DNA from: an uncultured Pelagibacteraceae bacterium
GTDB lineage: Bacteria > Pseudomonadota > Alphaproteobacteria > Pelagibacterales > Pelagibacteraceae
DNA: 57,496 nt
Direction: 5' to 3'
Assembly: GCA_902520335.1 (NCBI GenBank)
Contig: CABYNS010000006.1
Location: 1 to 57,496 of the forward strand
Shown here: positions 51,011-57,496 of the stretch, one piece after another
Layout of the letters: each line of letters starts with the position of its first letter
Position numbering within the stretch: the first letter of the stretch is position 1
Notes under the pieces: generated by a model
Databases searched by the model: none
Seen by the model: the letters and a program-made list of their open reading frames with translations, nothing else
Told to the model about the DNA's origin: nothing
Program-made: the position numbers and the translations under genes

Positions 51011-54006
51011 TGACACAAAGTTTTAGATTAGAAAGAGGTGGATTAATAAATAGAGATAAAAAAATTTCTTTTAAATTTAATGGTAAAAATTATTTTGGTT
51101 ATGAAGGAGACACTCTTGCTTCTGCATTAATTGCCAATGGAGTTCATTTAATTGGAAGAAGTTTCAAATATCATAGACCTAGAGGTTTTTTTGGAGCTGG
51201 TGTTGATGAACCGTATGCAATAGTTCAATTATACAGAAACGGTGAAACAGAACCGAATATAAAAGCTACTGAACAAGAACTTTTTGAAGGTCTAGAAGCA
51301 AAAAGTGTCAATTGTTGGCCGAGTGTGAATTTTGATGTCGGAGCAATAAATAATTTTTTAAAGATATTCCTTCCTGCTGGTTTTTATTACAAGACTTTTA
51401 TGTGGCCAAAAAGTTTTTGGTATAAAATTTATGAACCATTTATCAGAAAAGCTGCTGGTTTAGGTACAGCATCTATAAAACATGATAAAGAAAGATATGA
51501 ACACAAATACGAATATTGTGATCTATTAATCACAGGCTCAGGTCCATCAGGATTAGCGAGTGCTTATTCAGCTGCAAAAAATGGTGCTAAAGTAATTCTC
51601 GCAGAGGACAAATCACGATTTGGAGGAACTCTATTAACAAGTGATGTCAATATAGGGAATCAATCAGGTAAAGAGTGGGCAGATAGTATCATTTCAGAGC
51701 TTGAAGAAATGTCTAATGTTACTATAAAAAATAGATCTCAAGTTTTTGGTTACTATGATCATAACATGTTAGTTATGTCTGAAAGAATAAGTGACCACTT
51801 ACCAAAAACAAAAAAATATCATCCAAAACAAAGACTTTGGTATATTAGAGCAAAAGAAGTATTGATTTCATCTGGATCAATTGAAAGACCAATTGTATTT
51901 GGCAACAATGATACCCCAGGTGTAATGTTGTCTTCAGCCGCTAAAGAATACATGAAAGTTTATGGTGTATTAGTTGGAAAAAAACCGCTTGTATTTACAA
52001 ACAATGATAGTGGTTATGAAACAGCAATTGAATTTAAAAAGAATGGTGTTGATCCAATAATTTTAGATACAAGAAAAGAACCTCAATCAGAGATTATTGA
52101 AGAAGCAAAAAATATGAACATTAATATAAAAAATTCATATGTGGTCGTGGCAGCTCAAGGATATAAAAAGGTAAAATCAGCTGACATAGCTAAAATTTCA
52201 GATGATAAAGAAGAACTTGGATCAGTTGAAAATATAAAATGTGATTGTATTTGTGTTTCTGGTTTTTGGACTCCTACAATCCATTTGGCATCACAGTCTG
52301 GAAATAAAACAAAATTTAACGAGGAAATTGATGCATTTGTTCCTGGTGTATCTAAACAAAATGAAAAAACTTTAGGGGCTGCAAATGGAATTTACACTTT
52401 AGAGGAGACTTTAAAAGACTCCTTTGAAAAAGGAAATCGAATTTCAAAAGAAATTACTAATAATGATAACAAGGTTTCTTTTCCTAATGTTGTTGAAAAG
52501 AAATCTACAGTACATGATAAATTTTGGTGTGTACCCTTACCAAAGGGAAAAAACTACAAAAGATTTTTAGATTTCCAAAATGATGTTGCAGTTTCTGACA
52601 TAGAGATAGCTCTTAAAGAAGGGTATAGGTCTATTGAACATGTAAAAAGATATACTACACTTGGTATGGCTACTGACCAAGGTAAGACAAGTAATCTTAA
52701 TGGTTTACAATTAGTATCGAAAATTGAAAATAAAGTTGTACCAGCAGTTGGGCATACAACCTTTAGACCACCTTACTCTCCAGTTTCTATTGGAGCAATT
52801 GTTGGAAGGGAAGTAGGAAAACATTCAAAACCAACAAGAAAATCTCCAATGCATTCATGGCATGAAAAAAATAACGCAGTCTTTGTTGATGCAGGTGTAT
52901 GGTTAAGACCAAGGTATTACAAACGTAGTGATGAAAATTTATTTGAGGCATCAAAAAGAGAGGCTAAAAATGTAAGAACTAATGTTGGTGTTTGTGACGT
53001 TACCACTTTAGGCAAAATTGATATTAAAGGACCAGATGCAGCAGAGCTTCTAAATAGAGTTTACACAAATGCATGGTTAAAATTACCAGTTGGCAAAGCA
53101 CGATACGGTGTGATGTTGAGAGAAGATGGAATTGTTATGGATGATGGAACAACAACAAGAATATCAGAAAATCATTACCATATGACCACTACAACAGCAC
53201 AAGCTGCCAATGTTTTATCACATCTAGAATATTATCTACAACTAGTTTGGCCAGAGCTAAATGTTAATGTAGTTTCAACGACTGAGCAATGGGCAGGAGC
53301 TGCAATTGCTGGACCAAAATCAAGAGAAGTATTAAAAAAACTTTTTCCAAATTCTGATGTAACGAATGAAGGACTTCCTTTTATGGGTTATATGGAAGGT
53401 GATTTGTTTGGAGTAAAAGCTAAAATTTTTAGAATTTCATTCTCTGGTGAACTTGCATACGAAGTAAATGTTGAGTCAGATTATGGATATTTTATGTGGG
53501 AAAAAATAATAGAAGTTGGTGAAGAGTTTGGAATTCAACCATATGGAACAGAAGCACTTTCAACATTAAGAATTGAGATGGGACATGTTGCAGGTTCAGA
53601 GCTTGATGGAAGAACTATTCCTTATGACAATTCTCTCGAGGGACTTATTAGCAAAAAGAAAGATTTTATTGGAAAAAGATCTTTATCAAGAAAAGCTTTT
53701 GCAGCTGAAGATAGACAAAAAATTGTTGGTGTTGTCCCATTAGATAAAAAAACAAGTATTCCGGAGGGATCTCATTTAGTTAAAGATTCAAATGCACCAC
53801 TCCCAAATCCAAAATTAGGTTATATTTCAGCTTCATGTTGGAGTGTTGAACACGATAATCCATTTTCTTTAGCAATTTTAAAAGATGGTAAAAATATGAT
53901 AGGAGAAAAGTTATTCGTAATGTCACCTCTAAAAAATAAAGTAATTCCAGTTGAGATAGTGTCTTCACATTATGTTGACCCGAAAGGTGAGAGAGTTAGA
54001 TCATGA
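51010..54006 (+). CDS. mgdC: N-methylglutamate dehydrogenase subunit C (SoxA-like, THF-dependent)
   Basis: A 998-residue subunit like the alpha chain of heterotetrameric sarcosine oxidase. Domains in order: a 2Fe-2S-ferredoxin-like N-terminus (~18-105, with RSFKYHRPRGFFGAG) without its cluster cysteines, a pyridine-nucleotide/FAD domain (~170-460, beginning DLLITGSGPSGLASAYSAA), a linker domain, and a C-terminal GcvT-type THF domain (~615-998) with LREDGIVMDDGTTTRISE and SFSGELAYEVNVES. It would take electrons from the FAD/FMN subunit and hand the methylene group to THF. Start and stop overlap the neighbouring genes by 1 and 4 nt. N-methylglutamate is inferred from context; sarcosine is possible. 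Confidence 0.87.
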   Translation: MTQSFRLERGGLINRDKKISFKFNGKNYFGYEGDTLASALIANGVHLIGRSFKYHRPRGFFGAGVDEPYAIVQLYRNGETEPNIKATEQELFEGLEAKSVNCWPSVNFDVGAINNFLKIFLPAGFYYKTFMWPKSFWYKIYEPFIRKAAGLGTASIKHDKERYEHKYEYCDLLITGSGPSGLASAYSAAKNGAKVILAEDKSRFGGTLLTSDVNIGNQSGKEWADSIISELEEMSNVTIKNRSQVFGYYDHNMLVMSERISDHLPKTKKYHPKQRLWYIRAKEVLISSGSIERPIVFGNNDTPGVMLSSAAKEYMKVYGVLVGKKPLVFTNNDSGYETAIEFKKNGVDPIILDTRKEPQSEIIEEAKNMNINIKNSYVVVAAQGYKKVKSADIAKISDDKEELGSVENIKCDCICVSGFWTPTIHLASQSGNKTKFNEEIDAFVPGVSKQNEKTLGAANGIYTLEETLKDSFEKGNRISKEITNNDNKVSFPNVVEKKSTVHDKFWCVPLPKGKNYKRFLDFQNDVAVSDIEIALKEGYRSIEHVKRYTTLGMATDQGKTSNLNGLQLVSKIENKVVPAVGHTTFRPPYSPVSIGAIVGREVGKHSKPTRKSPMHSWHEKNNAVFVDAGVWLRPRYYKRSDENLFEASKREAKNVRTNVGVCDVTTLGKIDIKGPDAAELLNRVYTNAWLKLPVGKARYGVMLREDGIVMDDGTTTRISENHYHMTTTTAQAANVLSHLEYYLQLVWPELNVNVVSTTEQWAGAAIAGPKSREVLKKLFPNSDVTNEGLPFMGYMEGDLFGVKAKIFRISFSGELAYEVNVESDYGYFMWEKIIEVGEEFGIQPYGTEALSTLRIEMGHVAGSELDGRTIPYDNSLEGLISKKKDFIGKRSLSRKAFAAEDRQKIVGVVPLDKKTSIPEGSHLVKDSNAPLPNPKLGYISASCWSVEHDNPFSLAILKDGKNMIGEKLFVMSPLKNKVIPVEIVSSHYVDPKGERVRS

Positions 54007-54590
54007 GTTTAATTTCTGCGCTAGCTAATGTTCATCATCAAGGACAATTTGGAGACTTTGAGGACAAAAAAGGAGATGACCTATTACAAATTTCAGAAAA
54101 AAAAAATTTATTAATTGTACAAATTGTGCAGTTCAAAAATTCTAAAATTCCAATTGAAAGTATTGATATTGATGGTTTAAAACTAAAAGACTCTTCATTG
54201 AATGTGGCTTTCAATGAAAATACAAGAATGCTATGGAATGGCCCAAAAAATTGGCTGTTGGTATCTACAAAAAAAGATTTAATTAAAAAAATTTCTTCAA
54301 CATGTAAAGAAACAGATTTTGCAGTTACTGATTTATCTCATTCAAGAGCCGTAATTGAAATAGAGGGTAATTACGTATTAGAAGTTTTAAAAAAAGGATC
54401 ACCATTTAATTTTGATATTTTAAAAAAAAATAATTCAATAAATTCTCTTTATAATAATATTGCTTTTACAGTAGACTTGCTTAATGACAAGCCATTCAAA
54501 GTAAGGTTATTCGCATTAAGGAGTTTCGGGGAGTCTTTATACCATTCTATTACTGATGCATCACTGGAGTTTGGATACGAAAACAAATAG
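54003..54590 (+). CDS. mgdD: N-methylglutamate dehydrogenase subunit D (SoxG-like)
   Basis: A 195-residue gamma-type subunit with a GcvT-like fold and no catalytic motif. LWNGPKNWLLVSTKKDLIKK, AVTDLSHSRAVIEIEGNYV, EVLKKGSPFNFD and the terminal LFALRSFGESLYHSITDASLEFGYE are family features. It overlaps mgdC by 4 nt (ATGA) and is the last gene of the unit. In the oxidase it packs against the FAD subunit. It completes the four expected subunits, so the enzyme is intact here. The sequence is weakly conserved, as usual for this subunit, and position supports the call. Confidence 0.83.
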   Translation: MSLISALANVHHQGQFGDFEDKKGDDLLQISEKKNLLIVQIVQFKNSKIPIESIDIDGLKLKDSSLNVAFNENTRMLWNGPKNWLLVSTKKDLIKKISSTCKETDFAVTDLSHSRAVIEIEGNYVLEVLKKGSPFNFDILKKNNSINSLYNNIAFTVDLLNDKPFKVRLFALRSFGESLYHSITDASLEFGYENK

Positions 54591-54596
54591 CTTAGA

Positions 54597-55445
54597 TTAA
54601 TCTCTAGTAGCTATATAAACTCCTATTGACGTTATCAAAAAACCTAAGAGATCAGTTACTGTTAAGGTTTCCCCTAAAAAAAACCAAGCCATCAAAGCAG
54701 ATGTTGCAGGGATTAGAAAAAAAATTGAGACTGTCTTACTTGCGGAATTTTTTTTGATTAAGAACATTAAAATTGTAAAAGCACCAAAAGATACAAGAAG
54801 TATTTGGTGACCCATTGCTAGAAAAAATGTTTTTGTGAAGGCTATGTATGGTTTTGCAAAAAATATAACTACGAGGATATGAAAAAAACAGCCTCCTACA
54901 GCTTGATAAAAATTACTCACGGACAAAGGCAAATTATAACTTAATTTTTTTTGCCAAATTGTTGATGCTGTTATTGAAATTAACGCTATTATTGTGGCAA
55001 CTAGCCCAAGCAATGGAATCTTCGATCCTAGATCTAATCCTAAAACTAGTGTTGCACCCAAAAATCCAAGCAAAACACCAATCCATTGTTTAAAAGTTAC
55101 CTTTTCATTTAAGATTGGTCCACTAAGAATATTTGTTAAGATTGGTTGAAGAGTTACAATTAATGCAGCAATACTCGTAGGCATACCAATAGAAATTGAG
55201 TAAAAAACCCCTCCTAGATATAAACCATGGAAAAGAACACCACTTAGAACTGATTCAATTAAGTTTTTTCTTTTTATTATAATTGAATATTTAGAATAAA
55301 TTGAAAATAACAAGAATCCAACTGCTACAAAAAAAAATCGAAAAGCTAAAGCAGCAAATGGATCGCTATTATCAATGATTGGTTTGGTTGTTATAAATGC
55401 AGATGACCAAAGAATGATAAAAATAAAAGGAAAAATTTTGATCAT
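54597..55445 (-). CDS. EamA/DMT-family permease
   Basis: A 282-residue inner-membrane protein with ten predicted helices in two EamA repeats. It begins FPFIFIILWSSAFITTKPII; a second-repeat-like segment is LALISITASTIWQKKLSYNL, with FFLIPATSALMAWFFLGETL near the end. Drug/metabolite transporters of this type export or import small metabolites such as amino acids, but substrates cannot be read from sequence. It is convergent with mgdD (6 bp between stops) and divergent from the following unknown gene, with 113 bp between starts. No functional link to the methylamine genes is evident. Confidence 0.85.
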   Translation of the reverse strand: MIKIFPFIFIILWSSAFITTKPIIDNSDPFAALAFRFFFVAVGFLLFSIYSKYSIIIKRKNLIESVLSGVLFHGLYLGGVFYSISIGMPTSIAALIVTLQPILTNILSGPILNEKVTFKQWIGVLLGFLGATLVLGLDLGSKIPLLGLVATIIALISITASTIWQKKLSYNLPLSVSNFYQAVGGCFFHILVVIFFAKPYIAFTKTFFLAMGHQILLVSFGAFTILMFLIKKNSASKTVSIFFLIPATSALMAWFFLGETLTVTDLLGFLITSIGVYIATRD

Positions 55446-55558
55446 GTTAAAAATTGCAGTAAAATATGATGAATTACCACAATATTCTATTAGTATTAAA
55501 GCTTATTTTGGACAATTTAATAATTGTAGCCTTTAACCAAATCAAATAACTTTAGATT

Positions 55559-55957
55559 GTGATTATTAGATTTTTAAAAATTAGTTTATTTCTTACTTCA
55601 TTTTTATTTTTGACGGGTTTTGTTCCTTTACCAGCTGTTTTGGGACCTGCAATCACAGCAGCTACATCAGGAAATTTGGCTAAAGCTACTGCTCAACTAG
55701 TTTTTGATAATGAATTTAAAAAAAAAACAGGCAAAAGTTCTCTTAGTTATATTACAGAGGAAGTATCAAAAAATAATCAAGAAAACCGTATTAATAAAGA
55801 TTTTAGAGATCTAATTGAAAAAAGAGTTGAAATTGTTCACCAAAAACTAGTTGAACAAAATAATGAAACACAAATAGTTAAAGATTTTAAACTGTTAGTT
55901 GAAAAAAGAGTTGAATTAACTCATAAAAAGATAATACAACAAAAAATTAATCAGTAA
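55559..55957 (+). CDS. Exported small protein with a 28-residue tandem repeat
   Basis: An unnamed 132-residue protein. It starts at GTG 55559 with a signal-peptide-like segment (~5-27), then GPAITAATSGNLAKATAQLVFD and a helical C-terminus. There, residues 80-100 and 108-128 are an imperfect tandem repeat with a 28-residue period (KDFRDLIEKRVEIVHQKLVEQ split as KDFRDLIEKRVE and IVHQKLVEQ, repeated as KDFKLLVEKRVE and LTHKKIIQQ), probably a coiled coil. No catalytic motif is visible. The initiation codon is uncertain because no ATG precedes the signal segment. It is convergent with the next gene (11-nt overlap). Function unknown. Confidence 0.6.
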   Translation: MIIRFLKISLFLTSFLFLTGFVPLPAVLGPAITAATSGNLAKATAQLVFDNEFKKKTGKSSLSYITEEVSKNNQENRINKDFRDLIEKRVEIVHQKLVEQNNETQIVKDFKLLVEKRVELTHKKIIQQKINQ

Positions 55958-56363
55958 GGTTTAAAAGAATTAATTTTTTTTGGTTAGTTTCTTTACACCA
56001 TAACTCATAACTTTCACACATTCTCCATAAATGATCGAACGCACGTTGAGAAATTTCTAAAGGAAAATGACTTTTAGTGTAATAAAGCTCTGGGTATTGG
56101 ATTAATTGTTTAATCATCATTTCTCTTTGTATTTTTAGTAATCTCATTGTCTCTTCAGGAATTTTTTCATTTTTTTTCTCTAATTCCTCAAACCAATTAT
56201 CATGAAATTTACCACTACTTACTTCTTTGTAGGTTTCTGATCCAATAAAACCATCTATGGCATCTATATTAGAAAAACCATTATTTTTTTTTTTAATTTT
56301 TGAAACTTCTAAATAAATCTTTTCGGCTACATGTAATATGTATGGCTTATCTTTAGACTTCAT
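55947..56363 (-). CDS. Unknown 138-aa soluble protein next to the racemase
   Basis: I do not recognise this 138-residue protein. It is mostly helical, charged and without signal peptide or membrane segment. Features are a Lys/Asn-rich central part (SKIKKKNNGFSNIDAIDGF), a KIPEETMRLLKIQREMMIKQLI helix and a C-terminal WRMCESYELWCKE with two cysteines. Its start overlaps the stop of the aspartate-racemase-family gene (TAATG), so the two are made from one message and may act together. The end overlaps the convergent repeat-protein gene by 11 nt. Confidence 0.55.
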   Translation of the reverse strand: MKSKDKPYILHVAEKIYLEVSKIKKKNNGFSNIDAIDGFIGSETYKEVSSGKFHDNWFEELEKKNEKIPEETMRLLKIQREMMIKQLIQYPELYYTKSHFPLEISQRAFDHLWRMCESYELWCKETNQKKLILLNLTD

Positions 56364-57109
56364 TACTTACTGTATTTTTTCATAGCCGCATTGGCTAGTA
56401 TCAAATTTGGATCTAAAAAAATTTTTGAAGTCTTTACTTTTTTAATGGATTTAAATGCGAAAATAGCAATTGGCAATTCGGTACAGCCTAAAATTATTTT
56501 TTTACATTTTTTTTTGATTAAATAATTTATGGCTGGTTTAATAATCTTACTTGCAGCTTTAACATTACCCATTTTAACAAATTTTATTGCTTTATTAACA
56601 GAATTTTTTTGTAGAGAGGTATTTGGAAAAATAAGATTATAGTTCTTATCAAAAAATTTATTATAAACTCCCGTATTTAAAGTGCCCTCAGTTGCTAATA
56701 ATCCAATTGATGAATTTTTTTTGCATGTTTTTTTTGTATGAGTGAATACCTCTTTCGGCATGTTGATAATTGGCAATTTTATTTTCTTTCTTAAGTCATC
56801 ATACCAATAGTGAGCTGTATTACACGGTATTACAATAAACTTACACTTACTTTTTTTGAGTATACTACATCCATGTAATAAACTTTTTAATACAAGTGAG
56901 TATTTTTTTTCAATCTTTTTATTTTTTTTTCGATTAGATAAATTCTTAGTTTGAACACCTATCGACTCTGGTCTTCCAGGAATATTTGATTTGTTGAAAA
57001 GGAGAAATAATGGATATTCTTGATCAATTTTTCCACGATAAAGGATTGCAAGTTTGTTGCAAAAGTCCAGGCCAGCCTGTGTGCCCATACCACCTAAAAT
57101 CCCGATCAT
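56363..57109 (-). CDS. Aspartate/glutamate racemase-family protein
   Basis: A 248-residue member of the aspartate-racemase family. Both catalytic cysteines are present: IPCNTAHYWYDDL and ILGCTELPIAIF. The N-terminal GILGGMGTQAGLDFCNKL is diagnostic. Cofactor-independent racemases of this family interconvert L- and D-aspartate or related acids. It is a second Asp/Glu-superfamily protein in the window besides the EutA-like one at 3148; the two differ in motifs and are not recent duplicates. It follows the cold-shock gene on the same strand with 100 bp between them, and its stop overlaps the small unknown gene. Confidence 0.82.
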   Translation of the reverse strand: MIGILGGMGTQAGLDFCNKLAILYRGKIDQEYPLFLLFNKSNIPGRPESIGVQTKNLSNRKKNKKIEKKYSLVLKSLLHGCSILKKSKCKFIVIPCNTAHYWYDDLRKKIKLPIINMPKEVFTHTKKTCKKNSSIGLLATEGTLNTGVYNKFFDKNYNLIFPNTSLQKNSVNKAIKFVKMGNVKAASKIIKPAINYLIKKKCKKIILGCTELPIAIFAFKSIKKVKTSKIFLDPNLILANAAMKKYSK

Positions 57110-57140
57110 TTTAGTTTTTATTTGTCTGATTTAAAATTAC

Positions 57141-57194
57141 TTATTGGCTACAAATATACAAATATAATCTAATTGTAAATCTTATAGCCAATAA
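57141..57194. repeat. 10-bp inverted repeat with 34-bp spacer
   Basis: TTATTGGCTA (57141-57150) and TAGCCAATAA (57185-57194) are perfect reverse complements 34 bp apart, in the gap between the cold-shock gene and the racemase gene. No T run follows, so it is not a standard terminator. It could form a long-loop hairpin in the transcript or be an operator for a dimeric regulator. Function unknown. Confidence 0.55.
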
Positions 57195-57209
57195 TTTATA
57201 TAATGAAAA

Positions 57210-57416
57210 TTATGCAGTTTTTAAGTTAACTGCTGAAGGACCTTTGGGACCATCTTCAACATCGAAAGTCAAAGCTTGACCTTCATCTAAACCGTTCATA
57301 CCAGCATCTCTTACAGCTGAAACATGTACAAACACATCTTTTTCTTTATCTTCTCTTTCAATAAAACCAAAACCTTTGGTTGGATTGAACCATTTTACTT
57401 TTCCTTGTAGACTCAT
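57210..57416 (-). CDS. CspA-family cold-shock protein
   Basis: A 68-residue cold-shock-domain protein that binds single-stranded RNA/DNA and melts RNA structure. RNP1 appears as [10 protein letters not shown] and RNP2 as VFVHVSAV; the start [17 protein letters not shown] is the usual one. Length is normal for the family (~67-70). The 5' side carries a 10-bp-arm palindrome 32 nt before the start. It is relatively less AT-rich than its neighbours, as expected of a highly expressed protein. The call is secure. Confidence 0.95.
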   Translation of the reverse strand: MSLQGKVKWFNPTKGFGFIEREDKEKDVFVHVSAVRDAGMNGLDEGQALTFDVEDGPKGPSAVNLKTA

Positions 57417-57447
57417 ATTTTTTCTTCTTACTTTATTGTTTATTAAT

Positions 57448-57471
57448 TTATTACTTATAATTAAGTAATAA
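57448..57471 (-). promoter_or_regulatory. Palindrome in the cold-shock gene leader region
   Basis: Two perfect 10-nt arms (57448-57457 TTATTACTTA, 57462-57471 TAAGTAATAA) flank the 4-nt centre TAAT, 32 nt upstream of the cold-shock start. It may be a leader hairpin in the message, as cold-shock genes often have regulated leaders, or an operator. It lacks a T run. Confidence 0.55.
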
Positions 57472-57496
57472 TGTCTTTCTTTATAATTTAATCAGT

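Noticed and set aside
30208..55561. Exact 14-mer AACTTTAGATTGTG at 30208 and 55548, both in intergenic DNA
   Set aside because: AT-rich 14-mers are expected to recur by chance in 57 kb, the surroundings do not align, and no symmetry or shared function is seen.
1..57496. tRNA, rRNA, CRISPR, insertion sequences or phage genes
   Set aside because: Gaps are too short or lack cloverleaf, repeat-spacer or transposase features; none seen by eye.

Overview
The window is a gene-dense, very AT-rich stretch (about 30% G+C by eye) of an alphaproteobacterial genome that fits the SAR11 clade (Candidatus Pelagibacter). Evidence: stop and start codons often overlap, the longest gap between genes is about 125 bp, proteins are lysine-, asparagine- and isoleucine-rich, and the gene set is typical of marine oligotrophs: high-affinity ABC transporters and a methylated-amine/one-carbon route. 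I see no tRNA, rRNA, CRISPR array, insertion sequence, prophage or integrase. No stretch of 300 bases lacks a gene.

Layout. 1-3.2 kb: purine and pantothenate genes (guaB end, a TPR gene, guaA, panB). 3.1-11.8 kb: an EutA-like Asp/Glu-racemase-superfamily protein, an ectoine-hydrolase-like M24 protein (DoeA/EutD type), a polyamine/opine-type ABC transporter (ATPase, binding protein, two permeases) and a 3-hydroxyacyl-CoA dehydrogenase/crotonase fusion. 11.8-13.2 kb: a membrane-anchored cyclophilin and a secreted HExxH protein. 13.2-16.9 kb: agmatinase-type ureohydrolase, aldehyde dehydrogenase, M20 deacetylase. 16.9-24.3 kb: housekeeping genes (CsaA-like, LysE-like, aconitase, YfgM/BamB pair, cupin-like, ZapE, YjbQ). 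24.3-28.2 kb: a frameshifted DNA photolyase, a diaminopropionate ammonia-lyase-like enzyme and a type III glutamine-synthetase-family protein.

28.2-54.6 kb is the centrepiece, a nearly complete methylated-amine catabolic region. It holds TMAO uptake (tmoX, tmoV, tmoW), trimethylamine monooxygenase (tmm), TMAO demethylase (tdm), gamma-glutamylmethylamide synthetase (gmaS), N-methylglutamate synthase (mgsABC), N-methylglutamate dehydrogenase (mgdABCD) and formate-THF ligase (fhs). An Amt-family channel, a MarR-like regulator, an unassigned FAD amine oxidase and several small unknown proteins lie in the same region. Trimethylamine is oxidised to TMAO, which is demethylated to dimethylamine. Methylamine is then glutamylated, isomerised to N-methylglutamate and oxidised to glutamate. 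The released methyl carbon enters the folate pool and can leave as formate with ATP formation through Fhs. The one step with no recognised enzyme here is dimethylamine to methylamine, because no DmmDABC genes are visible. The FAD amine oxidase at 35416-36741 is a candidate, by inference only.

54.6-57.5 kb: an EamA-type permease, two unknown small proteins, an aspartate-racemase-family enzyme and a cold-shock protein. Assignments rest on recognisable motifs, lengths and gene order. Substrates of transporters and exact reactions of family members are inferred unless stated.
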